Assembly: GCA_002782345.1 (NCBI GenBank)
Contig: PFHO01000062.1
Span: forward strand, 592 to 22,971
DNA: 22,380 nucleotides
Reading direction: 5' to 3'
Source of the DNA: Candidatus Moranbacteria bacterium CG_4_8_14_3_um_filter_34_16
GTDB lineage: Bacteria > Patescibacteriota > Minisyncoccia > Moranbacterales > UBA2206
In this document: in pieces, positions 8,818 through 16,681 of the stretch
Layout: every line of letters starts with the position of its first letter
Position numbering within the stretch: position 1 is the first letter of the stretch
The notes under the pieces: model-generated
The model's input: only the letters and a program-made list of their open reading frames with translations
The model's database searches: none
What the model was told of the DNA's origin: nothing
Program-made: the position numbers and the translations under genes

Positions 8818-9867
8818 CTATTTTTCACTTGAAGATGTTGGCAAATCTTTTTCCTCTGGAGCCAACAATCCGGCTTCTTTCAATTTTTCTTTTATGCTCT
8901 CATCATAAGTTATGCCATATTCTAAAAATTTGGCTTCTACCTGAAGAGAAAAATTAGAAACCGCACCTATAAAACTTTGAATTTTTGATAATCTGGCAAT
9001 GTCTCCCAAAGGATCGTCTTTTTTGGCGTTCAAATCGTTTTCCAATAGGGACGCATATTGAGCAAAATTCAAGGCTTGCAAATGCAATTCCACCAAATCT
9101 TCCGGCACTTCCATTTCTTTCATTTGTTCCAAAATTTTTTCCCCGCTTTTCGCCAGTTCGCTCAAAGAAGAACTATTACCGGAAGAAACAGCCACAATGA
9201 CGGTTTGAGAAAAATTATTCACTACATTTCCAAGATCGGAAGCAGTCGTGATCGGTTGAGGAGAATTGCTGGATAAAATATAATAAATAGCAATCAGATA
9301 ATCCACAAAATCATCATTTCTTTTTTCTTGGGCTTCTTTCTTGTCGTATTTTCCATAATTTTGTTCTTGTATTTTTATATCGTCTCTAGCGATAAGCGGA
9401 ATATCGCTTTGATAATCTTGCTGACTGACAATCGCTTCAATTTTTTCTTGAATATTATCCATAGAAAGTTGTTGTTGCTCCGGATCAGTTTCGGAAATTA
9501 CTTGTGAAATCTCCTCTGCCACTTGTTTAGTAAGACTAGATTCTTGAGTTTCATTTGATATATTTTTTTCGTCGTATTCTCCCGCTACTTCCAAAGAAAT
9601 GATTTTATCTCCAGGCGCCGAGATAGTCGGATTATAACCAGAACTCACTTCCGCTCCATCGCCATATCCATCGCCATCCGTATCAGGATTTCGCGGATCG
9701 GTTCCAAAAGCTTTTTCTTCTCCATTCGTCAAGCCATCTTGATCATAATCCGCAAAAACGTTTTTCGTTTCTTCGGAGCTATTCTGCGCCAATACAAAAA
9801 GGGCAAAGCTCAAAAATATCAAGCTAGCCAAAACTAAAATTGATCTGTTCGCATTTTTCAATTTCAT
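8818..9867 (-). CDS. Exported protein with two calcium-binding (TSP3-like) loops, first gene of the T4SS-like operon
   Basis: This 349-aa protein has an N-terminal signal peptide or anchor (core ILVLASLIFLSFALFVLA, residues 10-27). Immediately after it come two acidic loops of the thrombospondin type 3/EF-hand-like kind: DYDQDGLTNGEE (40-51) and DTDGDGYGDGAE (62-73), joined by AFGTDPRNP. Such DxDxDG loops bind calcium in known families. The remainder (about 85-349) is acidic and mostly helical, with no motif I recognise. It ends in an acidic, serine-rich tail. The ATG at 9867 is the first codon of the operon, and the promoter lies only 7 bases upstream. It is probably displayed on the cell surface as part of the T4SS-like apparatus; this is inferred from the signal peptide and operon. 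Confidence 0.8.
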   Translation of the reverse strand: MKLKNANRSILVLASLIFLSFALFVLAQNSSEETKNVFADYDQDGLTNGEEKAFGTDPRNPDTDGDGYGDGAEVSSGYNPTISAPGDKIISLEVAGEYDEKNISNETQESSLTKQVAEEISQVISETDPEQQQLSMDNIQEKIEAIVSQQDYQSDIPLIARDDIKIQEQNYGKYDKKEAQEKRNDDFVDYLIAIYYILSSNSPQPITTASDLGNVVNNFSQTVIVAVSSGNSSSLSELAKSGEKILEQMKEMEVPEDLVELHLQALNFAQYASLLENDLNAKKDDPLGDIARLSKIQSFIGAVSNFSLQVEAKFLEYGITYDESIKEKLKEAGLLAPEEKDLPTSSSEK

Positions 9868-9904
9868 CGTTAAAATTATATCACACTTTCAAAAAATCCG
9901 CCAA
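9868..9904 (-). promoter_or_regulatory. Promoter of the T4SS-like operon
   Basis: On the minus strand, TTGGCG (9904-9899) is followed after an 18-nt spacer by TATAAT (9880-9875). A TG one base before it makes an extended -10 (TGATATAAT). Only 7 bases separate the -10 box from the ATG at 9867, so the expected transcription start falls on or next to the start codon. The mRNA would be leaderless. Confidence 0.65.
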
Positions 9905-9925
9905 AAAAATTTTACCAAAAAAAAT

Positions 9926-9954
9926 TTGATTAAAAGTTCCAAGACTGTTAGATT
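9926..9954 (+). promoter_or_regulatory. Candidate promoter for the UbiA-like gene
   Basis: TTGATT (9926-9931), a 17-nt spacer and TAGATT (9949-9954), with a TG one base before the -10 (TGTTAGATT), form a plausible extended -10 promoter. It would give a leader of about 200 nt before the ATG at 10161. A second, weaker site (TATAAC at 10110-10115) lies closer to the gene. Both are seen by eye only. Confidence 0.4.
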
Positions 9955-10027
9955 TATGATAGTAAAGTTTTTAAACATTTTGAAAAAATTACCCCCAAAA
10001 TCCGACTAAAAAACTCCTGTTTTTCAA

Positions 10028-10069
10028 CTGAAATTCAGGGCTTGTTCACAATCAGACCTGCACTTTTTT
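10028..10069 (+). terminator. Terminator-like hairpin in the UbiA leader
   Basis: CAGG (10036-10039) pairs with CCTG (10057-10060). An inner stem TTGT/ACAA (10042-10045 and 10048-10051) stacks inside it, and the structure is followed by CAC and seven T (10063-10069), as in an intrinsic terminator. A competing small stem, CTGA/TCAG (10028-10031 and 10035-10038), shares bases with the first arm. No plus-strand gene lies upstream to be terminated, so this may be a leader attenuator or chance. Confidence 0.35.
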
Positions 10070-10160
10070 TGAAAAAGAAATTTATGTTAATTTCATTGTG
10101 TTTGCCGAATATAACTTTAAAAAGCCTTATTCGTTTTTTGTGAAAACAATTTTTTAATTT

Positions 10161-11786
10161 ATGCTTTTAAAATTGAAAGAAAAAATTTTTTTAGCTTTAA
10201 AAAAAGAAATCAGCTTAATGAATTGGACTGCCATTTTTTTGAGTCTTATTTTTTTGAGAGTTTTTATAGAACAATTTCTTTCTCATGCTCGTCCGCGAGC
10301 TTTTTATTCTCTATTTATAGAATATTCTCACGACATTTATTTTTTCGGAATAACTTTCCTTTTTCTTTGGATTTTGACAAGTTTTCTGACAAAAAAAAAT
10401 CCGTGCGAACTTTCTTTTATTTTTCTTCTTGGCAGTTGGTTAATTTTGCTCCCGCCTGTTTTAGATATGATTCGCACTCAAGGATCAGTTTTTTGGAGTT
10501 TTTATATCCTAAGCGATTTTGGAAATTTATCTTCTCATTTTTTCACCTTCTTCGGTAATTTGCCCAGTGGAATAGTTTATTTCGGAACAAAAATCACTTT
10601 TTTCTTGGCGATTATCTTTCTTTCAATTTTTATTTTTTTTGAAACGAAAAATAAATTGTGCGCTTTGATTTCATTTTTATTTTTCTATATAATTTTATTT
10701 TTTATGGGAGCTTTCCCAACTTTTTTCTTTATCGGACACACCTTTTTTTCCGCTTCGCAAAAAGTGACAGAAATAAAAGCTTATCAAATAGCTCAATTTT
10801 TCGGATCTTCTCAAAAAATTTTAGGGGTCGCTTCGCAAAACTTAACTTATAATTTCGCTTCCAATTTAAATCTGATTTTTTTTCCTCTTTTGATTTTTAT
10901 GCTTATAATTTTCTCCTTTTTTTGGGACAAAAAAAAATTGTTCGCGGTATTTTTTAATTTAAGATTTCCTCAAATAATCTATCACAGCGGACTTTTTTTG
11001 ATAGGTATAGGTTTGGGAACAGTGGACTTTTCTCAAAATTTCTCTTTTACTATTTTTTCTTTGATGGCAATTTTGTGTTTGCTCTTGGTCGTCTGGTTGG
11101 CATGGACTGCGTCTGTAATTGTCAATGACATTTATGATTTTGAAATAGATTGCGTTTCCAATCCCGATCGTCCTTTGGTGCAAAAAATTTTCACCGTTAA
11201 AGAATATTTTTCTTTGGGAATTTTTTGTTTTCTTCTGTCTATTTTAGGAGCTTCTTCTGTGGGTTTCTCTTTCGCTGGATTGATAATTGTCTATCAAATT
11301 TTAGCTTATTTTTATTCGGCGCCACCTTTTCGTTTGAAAAAATTTCCTTTATTCGCCACATTTTTAAGTTCCTCCGCTTCTCTTATGATTCTTTTTTTAG
11401 GATACATTTTGCTTTCCGACGACCAAACTATCCGTCATTTATCTTGGCGAATTATTTTGCTTCTTTGGATAACTTATACTTTTTCTTTGCCCATAAAAGA
11501 TTTTAAGGATATTGAAGGAGACAAAAAATATCGCATTTGGACTATCCCCGTTATTTTAGGAGAAAAAAAAGCTCGTTTGATGGTCGCTATCAACATTTTT
11601 GTCTCTTATATGTTAAGCGTTTTTCTGCTCAATGAAATGCGTCTTTTCATTTGGGCGCTTATTTTCGGAACAGCTTCTTTTTTAACAGTCACCTCTCTCA
11701 AAGTGAAACCGCGTCAATTATTTTGGCCAATTCTAGGTTTAGTCGCTCTCTATACTTTTATTTTAGTCCGGATAATTTTTTTATGA
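10161..11786 (+). CDS. UbiA-superfamily prenyltransferase-like membrane protein with extra N-terminal membrane half
   Basis: This 541-aa protein's C-terminal half (about 270-541) is a UbiA-type prenyltransferase. The first aspartate motif is NDIYDFEID (322-330), followed by NPDRPL (334-339). YSAPPFRLK lies at 385-393. The second aspartate motif region is KDFKDIEGDKKYRIWTIP (446-463), with the ILG that follows. These Mg-binding motifs are intact, so it should transfer a prenyl or similar polyprenyl group to an acceptor in the membrane. The acceptor cannot be read from the sequence. The N-terminal half (1-265) adds about six or seven hydrophobic segments of no family I know; ordinary UbiA proteins are about 300 aa. 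The start is the ATG at 10161, without a strong Shine-Dalgarno sequence. TGA is the stop codon. Confidence 0.85.
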   Translation: MLLKLKEKIFLALKKEISLMNWTAIFLSLIFLRVFIEQFLSHARPRAFYSLFIEYSHDIYFFGITFLFLWILTSFLTKKNPCELSFIFLLGSWLILLPPVLDMIRTQGSVFWSFYILSDFGNLSSHFFTFFGNLPSGIVYFGTKITFFLAIIFLSIFIFFETKNKLCALISFLFFYIILFFMGAFPTFFFIGHTFFSASQKVTEIKAYQIAQFFGSSQKILGVASQNLTYNFASNLNLIFFPLLIFMLIIFSFFWDKKKLFAVFFNLRFPQIIYHSGLFLIGIGLGTVDFSQNFSFTIFSLMAILCLLLVVWLAWTASVIVNDIYDFEIDCVSNPDRPLVQKIFTVKEYFSLGIFCFLLSILGASSVGFSFAGLIIVYQILAYFYSAPPFRLKKFPLFATFLSSSASLMILFLGYILLSDDQTIRHLSWRIILLLWITYTFSLPIKDFKDIEGDKKYRIWTIPVILGEKKARLMVAINIFVSYMLSVFLLNEMRLFIWALIFGTASFLTVTSLKVKPRQLFWPILGLVALYTFILVRIIFL

Positions 11787-11880
11787 TTTAAAATTTATCC
11801 ATTCTAGAAACTTGTCCCGCGATCATTTGTATAAATTTTATGAATACTCTTTTTGAAAAATAATTTTTGTTTTGTTTATC

Positions 11881-11912
11881 CATTTTTTTTATTTCAAGTG
11901 AAATAAAAAATG
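11881..11912. repeat. AT-rich inverted repeat between convergent genes
   Basis: The 11-bp arms TTTTTTATTTC and GAAATAAAAAA flank the 4-nt loop AAGT and are flanked in turn by CAT and ATG (with two extra T on the left arm). It lies between the ends of the convergent UbiA-like and rsmA genes and could act as a weak terminator for either. It lacks a GC-rich stem. Confidence 0.4.
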
Positions 11913-11965
11913 TTTTCATTAAATATCTGGTTTGCAAAATTTTTTTTGAAAAAATAAAAAACAAT

Positions 11966-12820
11966 TTACAATTTTTTGTTTGATTTTAAATCTGAAAATT
12001 GATTAACAATTTCTTCCCAATCCCGAACGCTAAGCTCCTGCGCTCTTTGCGCCGGATTAAATTTCGCTTTTTTTATCTTTTCTGCCACTATTTTTTTATC
12101 TAAATGAAAACTGTTGGAAAGATTGTTGAGAAGCGTTTTTCTTCTAGAAGAAAAACCTGCTTTAACCAATCTGAAAAAAATTTTATTTTCTTCTTTTTTT
12201 CTGTTTTTTTTAGCCGGAGTAATTCTAATCACGGCGCTATCCACTTCGGGAACCGGGGAAAAACTTTCTCTACCGACATAAAACAATAACTCCGTTCGAC
12301 CATAATATTGCGCGCTTAAAGAAAGAATGCTCATCTGCCCGGGTTGCGCCGTTATTCTTTCCGCTACTTCTTTTTGTGTCATAAGAATCATTTCTTCAGG
12401 CGAATATGCTGTTTCCAAAAAAAGTCGCAAAATAGGAGACGTTATATAATACGGAATATTAGCGACTAACTTGTAATTTTGAAAACAATTTTTTTCAATC
12501 AATTCAACCAAGTTTATTTTTAAAATATCTCCTTCAATCACTCCTTTTTTATTCTTAAATTTCCAGTTTTTTTCTTTTTGTTTCTCCATATCGATAATCG
12601 GGAATTGCAAATCACGCGCGATTTTTTCCGCCAAAAATTTGTCCTTTTCCACCATAATAAAATTTTTTGTCTTTTTGGCAATTTCAAAAGAAAGCGCTCC
12701 CGTTCCCGGACCCACTTCTAAAATAGAATCATTCTCTTTGATAGAAGCGATTTCTATTATTTTTTTCAAAATTTTTTCATCTCGCAAAAAATTTTGTCCC
12801 AAGTATTTTTTTGGTTTCAT
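11966..12820 (-). CDS. rsmA: 16S rRNA (adenine-N6,N6)-dimethyltransferase RsmA/KsgA
   Basis: This 284-aa protein dimethylates the two adjacent adenines in the 3' terminal hairpin of 16S rRNA, using S-adenosylmethionine, late in small-subunit assembly. The N-terminus has the family signature KKYLGQNFLRD (4-14). The SAM-binding motif EVGPGTGALSFEI lies at 35-47, and the catalytic motif NIPYYITSP at 121-129. The C-terminal region has FSPVPEVDSAVIRI and the helical RSM domain (SSRRKTLLNNLS). Length is close to the usual 260-290 aa. A short lysine-rich insertion (about 78-93) is a small oddity. The start is the ATG at 12820, 33 nt downstream of the RlpA-like gene, so they are probably co-transcribed. 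Confidence 0.96.
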   Translation of the reverse strand: MKPKKYLGQNFLRDEKILKKIIEIASIKENDSILEVGPGTGALSFEIAKKTKNFIMVEKDKFLAEKIARDLQFPIIDMEKQKEKNWKFKNKKGVIEGDILKINLVELIEKNCFQNYKLVANIPYYITSPILRLFLETAYSPEEMILMTQKEVAERITAQPGQMSILSLSAQYYGRTELLFYVGRESFSPVPEVDSAVIRITPAKKNRKKEENKIFFRLVKAGFSSRRKTLLNNLSNSFHLDKKIVAEKIKKAKFNPAQRAQELSVRDWEEIVNQFSDLKSNKKL

Positions 12821-12853
12821 AAATTTTTTTGGAAAATTCCGATTTTTTAATTT

Positions 12854-13813
12854 TTAATTTAAAACTTCTTCCACTTTCACTCCGATGACCCCCGCACCCA
12901 AAGACGCAATTTTGACAAAAGCCACTTTATCTAAATCAATAATTCTCCCCTTTCCATACGGTCCGCGATCATTAATTTGAACAATCACCGATTTTCCGTT
13001 GGCCAAATTAGTCACTCGTGCGTAATGTCCGATAGGAATGCTTAAACTGGCGGCAAAAAGACCTCCTTTAAAAGCATACCAAGTGCCTTGTCCTTTTTGA
13101 GCTTTTCCGGTTTTAACATAAGTTCCATGCAATTCAATTTGTTCAATCGGATCTTTTATTTTTTCTTTTCGCAAAATTGTTCTCGAAACTTCTTTGCCAT
13201 CTTTATAGGTTATTTTATAAGTTACCTCATTAATTCCTTTTTCTCCTTCTTTTTTAATTTTTTTTTCTCGCCAACCCAAATCAGAATCATTTTTCGCCAC
13301 AACCTTAAAATCAATTTCCTCTTGCTCTTTTTTTTCTTCAATATTTATTCTAGTAACCACAATGGAAACATTTTTTTCCAAAAGTTTTTTTGGCATTGGC
13401 TCAACCTTATCCAAGCGAGACAATTCTATTTTATTTTCTTGCAAAGCGTCTTCCACTGTTTTCCCTAAAAAAAATCCGCTCAATTCTTTTCCATCCACTT
13501 TTATTCTCACTTGTTTTGCGCGCTCTATCAAAATAGTTGATCCATAATAAAGTTGACTGCTTTTCTCCGGAATAATTTTGTCGCGATCGGAAATTTCTAT
13601 TTTTTTATCTTTCAAAAATTCTTCCACTGTTTCCGATTTGGAAAAAGTTGAGAAAAAAAAACCATCATCGTTAAGCATGATTTTTTTTGTTTTTTCGCCA
13701 AAATTTTCAAAATTGTCCCCACCGAAGAAAATTCCCAGCAACTTAAAAAAAAATATCGCGATTATTCCCGCGAGCAAAAATATCTTTATTTTTTTCAGAA
13801 TAAAAAAAATCAT
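12854..13813 (-). CDS. DUF348-G5-RlpA-type cell-wall protein
   Basis: This 319-aa protein has an N-terminal membrane anchor (about 10-30). Two DUF348 (YabE-like) repeats follow, at about 57-100 (SKSETVEEFLKDKKIEISD) and 112-155 (GKTVEDALQENKIELSRLD). A G5-type segment lies at about 160-230 (region VTYKITYKDGKEVSRTILRK). The C-terminal double-psi beta-barrel of RlpA type (240-316) shows GQGTWYAFKGGLFAASL, ARVTNLANGKSVIVQINDRG and GRIIDLDKVAF. The layout resembles YabE/Rpf-like wall-remodelling proteins, with an RlpA barrel in place of the 3D domain. The likely substrate is peptidoglycan, outside the membrane. The start is the ATG at 13813, with GAAAAAAG close upstream. Confidence 0.85.
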   Translation of the reverse strand: MIFFILKKIKIFLLAGIIAIFFFKLLGIFFGGDNFENFGEKTKKIMLNDDGFFFSTFSKSETVEEFLKDKKIEISDRDKIIPEKSSQLYYGSTILIERAKQVRIKVDGKELSGFFLGKTVEDALQENKIELSRLDKVEPMPKKLLEKNVSIVVTRINIEEKKEQEEIDFKVVAKNDSDLGWREKKIKKEGEKGINEVTYKITYKDGKEVSRTILRKEKIKDPIEQIELHGTYVKTGKAQKGQGTWYAFKGGLFAASLSIPIGHYARVTNLANGKSVIVQINDRGPYGKGRIIDLDKVAFVKIASLGAGVIGVKVEEVLN

Positions 13814-13945
13814 TCTTTTTTCAAAAATTTATATTTTAGACTTTTCCGGTTTGATAAACTATCCCGCGATAAAGCGTGCTAAACCAATTTTAGTTGCAGA
13901 TAAATTTGAAAATTGCGATTTTTTAAAGAAAAAATAAATAAAAAA

Positions 13946-15472
13946 TCATTCATCTCTAAATCTATATTGGATGGCTTCGGCGATATGAGCAGGGTTTATT
14001 TCTTGGCTTTCTTCTAGATCGGCTATGGTTCTTGCGACTTTGATCAAGCGATAATAAGCTCTAGCACTCAATTGGAAACTAGAAACGGCTTTTCGTAAAA
14101 GTTCTATACTTTTGATATTCAAAGGACAAAAAATTTTTATCTGTTCATTGTCCATCTCGCTGTTAGTAACCGTTTTTGTTTTAGAAAATCTATTTTTTTG
14201 AATAAGTCTCGCTTTTTCAACTCGTTCTCTTATTTTTTCAGAACTTTCTCCGGAAAAATCGCTGGATAATTTTTCAAACTTGACTCTAGGGACTTCAATG
14301 TGCAAATCAATTCGGTCTAAAATAGGTCCGGAAATTTTTCTTTGATATTTAATAATAGCGGAGGGAGAACAGGAACAAGCTTTTTCCGGATCAGTCGCAT
14401 TTCCGCAAGGACAAGGATTCATTGCCGCCACTAAGGTAAAACGTGCCGGAAATTCCAATGTCCCCTGTGCTCTTGAAACCGTGATAATTCCGTCTTCCAA
14501 TGGTTGGCGAAGATTTTCCAAAACTCCTCTGGAAAACTCGGGAAATTCATCCAAAAACAAAATCCCTCTATGACTCAAACTAATTTCTCCCGGACGAGGA
14601 AATGTTCCGCCTCCTACCAGTGAAACAGCGCTGGCGCTATGATGAGGAGAACGAAATTGTCTTTCGGATATCAAAAATTTTTTGCTTGGCAATTGACCGG
14701 CAATAGAAAATATCTTAGTAATTTCCAAGGCTTCCTCAATGCTGAGACGGGGCAAAATTGACGGAATAGCTTTGGCTAAAAGAGTTTTTCCCGATCCCGG
14801 AGGACCGTTTAAAATTACATTGTGCCCTCCGGCCGCCGCAATTTCCAACGCTCTTTTGGCATGTTCCTGCCCTTTTATGGAAGACATATCCATTCCCTTT
14901 CTGTCATAAAGAAAAAATTTTTCTAAATCAATTTCAGGAGAAGGATAAATTTCTTTTCTTTTTTCTAGATGATCTATCAATTGCCCTAAAGATTTTACGC
15001 CAAAAACTTTTATTTTTGTGGCGATTGAAGCCTCAGACGCATTGCCTTCCGGAACATAGAATTCTTTAATTCCTCTTTCCGTCGCCATTAACGCCATTGG
15101 CAAAACTCCTTTCACAGGACGTGCTTTTCCATCCAATGACAATTCTCCCAAAAAAAGTTTTCCTTTTTGATCAAAAGACACTTGACGAGTAGTCAAAAGA
15201 AAACCCAATGCCATCGGTAAATCATAAATTGGACCTTCTTTTTTGAGATCCGCCGGAGCAAGATTAACTGTCACTCTTCCCGCTCGATGAGGAGGATTAA
15301 ACCCTGAATTTCTAATCGCCGAACTTACCCTGTCTTTTGATTCCTTGACCGCCGCGTCAGGCAATCCAACAACATTAAACTGATGCAGTCCGGCACTAAC
15401 CGTATCTGCTTCCACTTCAATCAATTCACTTTCAAGTCCGATAGTAACTGCGGAAAAAACTTTGGCTGGCAT
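13946..15472 (-). CDS. comM: YifB/ComM-family Mg-chelatase-like AAA+ ATPase
   Basis: The protein has 508 aa from the ATG at 15472. The frame stays open to a TTG at 15541, but family members begin near MPAKVFSAVTIG. The N-terminal Lon-protease-like fold is seen in FNVVGLPDAAVKESKDRV and VTVNLAPADLKKEGPIYDLP. Walker A is GPPGSGKT (223-230), Walker B ILFLDEFPEF (304-313), and a four-cysteine motif CPC...CSC lies at about 354-368. ComM is a hexameric helicase that promotes branch migration in natural transformation; the Mg-chelatase label is historical. A stand-alone role is plausible here. The stop codon is TGA. The gap to lspA upstream is 212 nt and shows no convincing promoter. Confidence 0.93.
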   Translation of the reverse strand: MPAKVFSAVTIGLESELIEVEADTVSAGLHQFNVVGLPDAAVKESKDRVSSAIRNSGFNPPHRAGRVTVNLAPADLKKEGPIYDLPMALGFLLTTRQVSFDQKGKLFLGELSLDGKARPVKGVLPMALMATERGIKEFYVPEGNASEASIATKIKVFGVKSLGQLIDHLEKRKEIYPSPEIDLEKFFLYDRKGMDMSSIKGQEHAKRALEIAAAGGHNVILNGPPGSGKTLLAKAIPSILPRLSIEEALEITKIFSIAGQLPSKKFLISERQFRSPHHSASAVSLVGGGTFPRPGEISLSHRGILFLDEFPEFSRGVLENLRQPLEDGIITVSRAQGTLEFPARFTLVAAMNPCPCGNATDPEKACSCSPSAIIKYQRKISGPILDRIDLHIEVPRVKFEKLSSDFSGESSEKIRERVEKARLIQKNRFSKTKTVTNSEMDNEQIKIFCPLNIKSIELLRKAVSSFQLSARAYYRLIKVARTIADLEESQEINPAHIAEAIQYRFRDE

Positions 15473-15684
15473 TTGAAAAAAATTAGAACTTGCGCGTTTT
15501 TTTGAAAAATTAGCGCTGGCAAATTTTTCTAAGCGATTCAAATTTTTGGTAAATTTAAATCAGTTTTTTTAATCTCACCCTTGCATTGGAATAATTTTAA
15601 AAAACGTGTGTCCTAAATATAAAAAATTAATCTAACTTTATTTTTTGGCAATATCTTTCAAAAAATTTTAAACTGAATAAAATT

Positions 15685-16107
15685 CTATTTATTTTTTCTT
15701 GAACCAAATTTCCAATAAAAGAAAACTAACATTCCTAATCCAAGAGTGATAAAAATATCCGCTAAATTGAAAATCGGCCAAATTTTAAAATCAATAAAAT
15801 CAATTACGCAACCCCAGAAAAAACGATCTAACGCGTTAGAAAACGCTCCCGAAAAAATTATTATCAAAGAAATTTTTGACCAAAAACAATCTTTATTTTT
15901 TTTGAAATACAGTTGTGTCAAAAAAAACATTATCCCGCTCCAAAAAATCCAAAATAAAAAATTAAATTTCCCCATCCCAAAAGCAATTCCCGAATTGCAA
16001 ACATAAAGTCCGCCTTGAAAGCGGACAACTTGTTTGGAAATTTGATCCAAAAAAATCAAAACTAATATCCTTATTCCATCTTTCGCCAGACCGTTTCCCA
16101 TTTTCAT
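15685..16107 (-). CDS. lspA: Lipoprotein signal peptidase (signal peptidase II)
   Basis: This 140-aa integral membrane aspartyl protease cleaves prolipoproteins in the inner membrane. Motifs are in order: LDQISK (20-25, D21), CNSGIAFGMG (37-46), FSGAFSNALDRFFWG (85-99, catalytic D94) and WPIFNLADIFI (110-120, catalytic D117). Four membrane helices fit the family. It is shorter than typical 150-170 aa LspA at the C-terminus, ending in a basic GSRKNK tail. The start is the ATG at 16107, 26 nt after the TraR/DksA-like gene. A DksA/TraR-family gene just upstream of lspA also occurs in Bacillus (ylyA-lspA). Confidence 0.95.
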   Translation of the reverse strand: MKMGNGLAKDGIRILVLIFLDQISKQVVRFQGGLYVCNSGIAFGMGKFNFLFWIFWSGIMFFLTQLYFKKNKDCFWSKISLIIIFSGAFSNALDRFFWGCVIDFIDFKIWPIFNLADIFITLGLGMLVFFYWKFGSRKNK

Positions 16108-16133
16108 TTTTTTTATATCAAGATTTGCCTACT

Positions 16134-16484
16134 TTAAGAACAATCCATACATATTCTAGCGCTAGGATTGGCAACCAATCTTTCTAGTGGAATATCCTTC
16201 CCGCATTTTTCGCATTTTCCATAATTTCCTTTTTCAATTTTTTCCAACGCATCCAAAACATTTTGCAATTTTTTTTCCAACGAGCTTTCCACTGACAAGT
16301 TTTGAGTGTATTGGTCAACTTCTGTGGCACTATCATTTTTATCAGTTCCAATATCTTCAAAAGAAGTTTCATAATCTCCTTCTTGGATATTTATGGGTTT
16401 AGCGATTTTTTTCAAATTTTCTTCCAAATCTTTTTTTTCTTCTTGAAGAGATTTCTTCAATTCTTCCAATTTTTTTGTTTCCAT
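16134..16484 (-). CDS. TraR/DksA-family zinc-finger protein
   Basis: This 116-aa protein has a long helical coiled N-terminal part (about 4-30, rich in E, K and L) and an acidic middle segment. It ends in a C4 zinc finger, CEKCGKDIPLERLVANPSAR followed by CMDC (C91, C94, C112, C115), the DksA/TraR signature. DksA binds the secondary channel of RNA polymerase and tunes rRNA and stress transcription; relatives such as TraR act alone. An SFEDIGTDKNDSATEVDQY segment (about 41-59) takes the place of the DksA coiled-coil tip, so its exact action is unknown. The protein ends right after the last Cys plus one Ser. The start is the ATG at 16484. The 170-nt gap upstream has an AT-rich TATA-type region but no clear promoter. 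Confidence 0.9.
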   Translation of the reverse strand: METKKLEELKKSLQEEKKDLEENLKKIAKPINIQEGDYETSFEDIGTDKNDSATEVDQYTQNLSVESSLEKKLQNVLDALEKIEKGNYGKCEKCGKDIPLERLVANPSARICMDCS

Positions 16485-16681
16485 ATTTATATATAGTTAG
16501 GATTTATATTTTTGACCTAAAAAATCTATTTATATAGCTAATATAATGACAGATAATTCTCCCCGATAATCTTAGTATTTTTTAAGTAATTTTCAACAAG
16601 CAACAGACTTGGAGGGAAACGATTAGGATATGTTAATAATAAAAAACAAAAAAGAGAATCGGCAAAATCACCCCTTCAAAA

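Noticed and set aside
13840..13890. Degenerate hairpin with a TCCCGCGAT word, which also occurs near 11815
   Set aside because: Only nine bases are shared and the stem has mismatches, so it is too weak to call a repeat family or a terminator.
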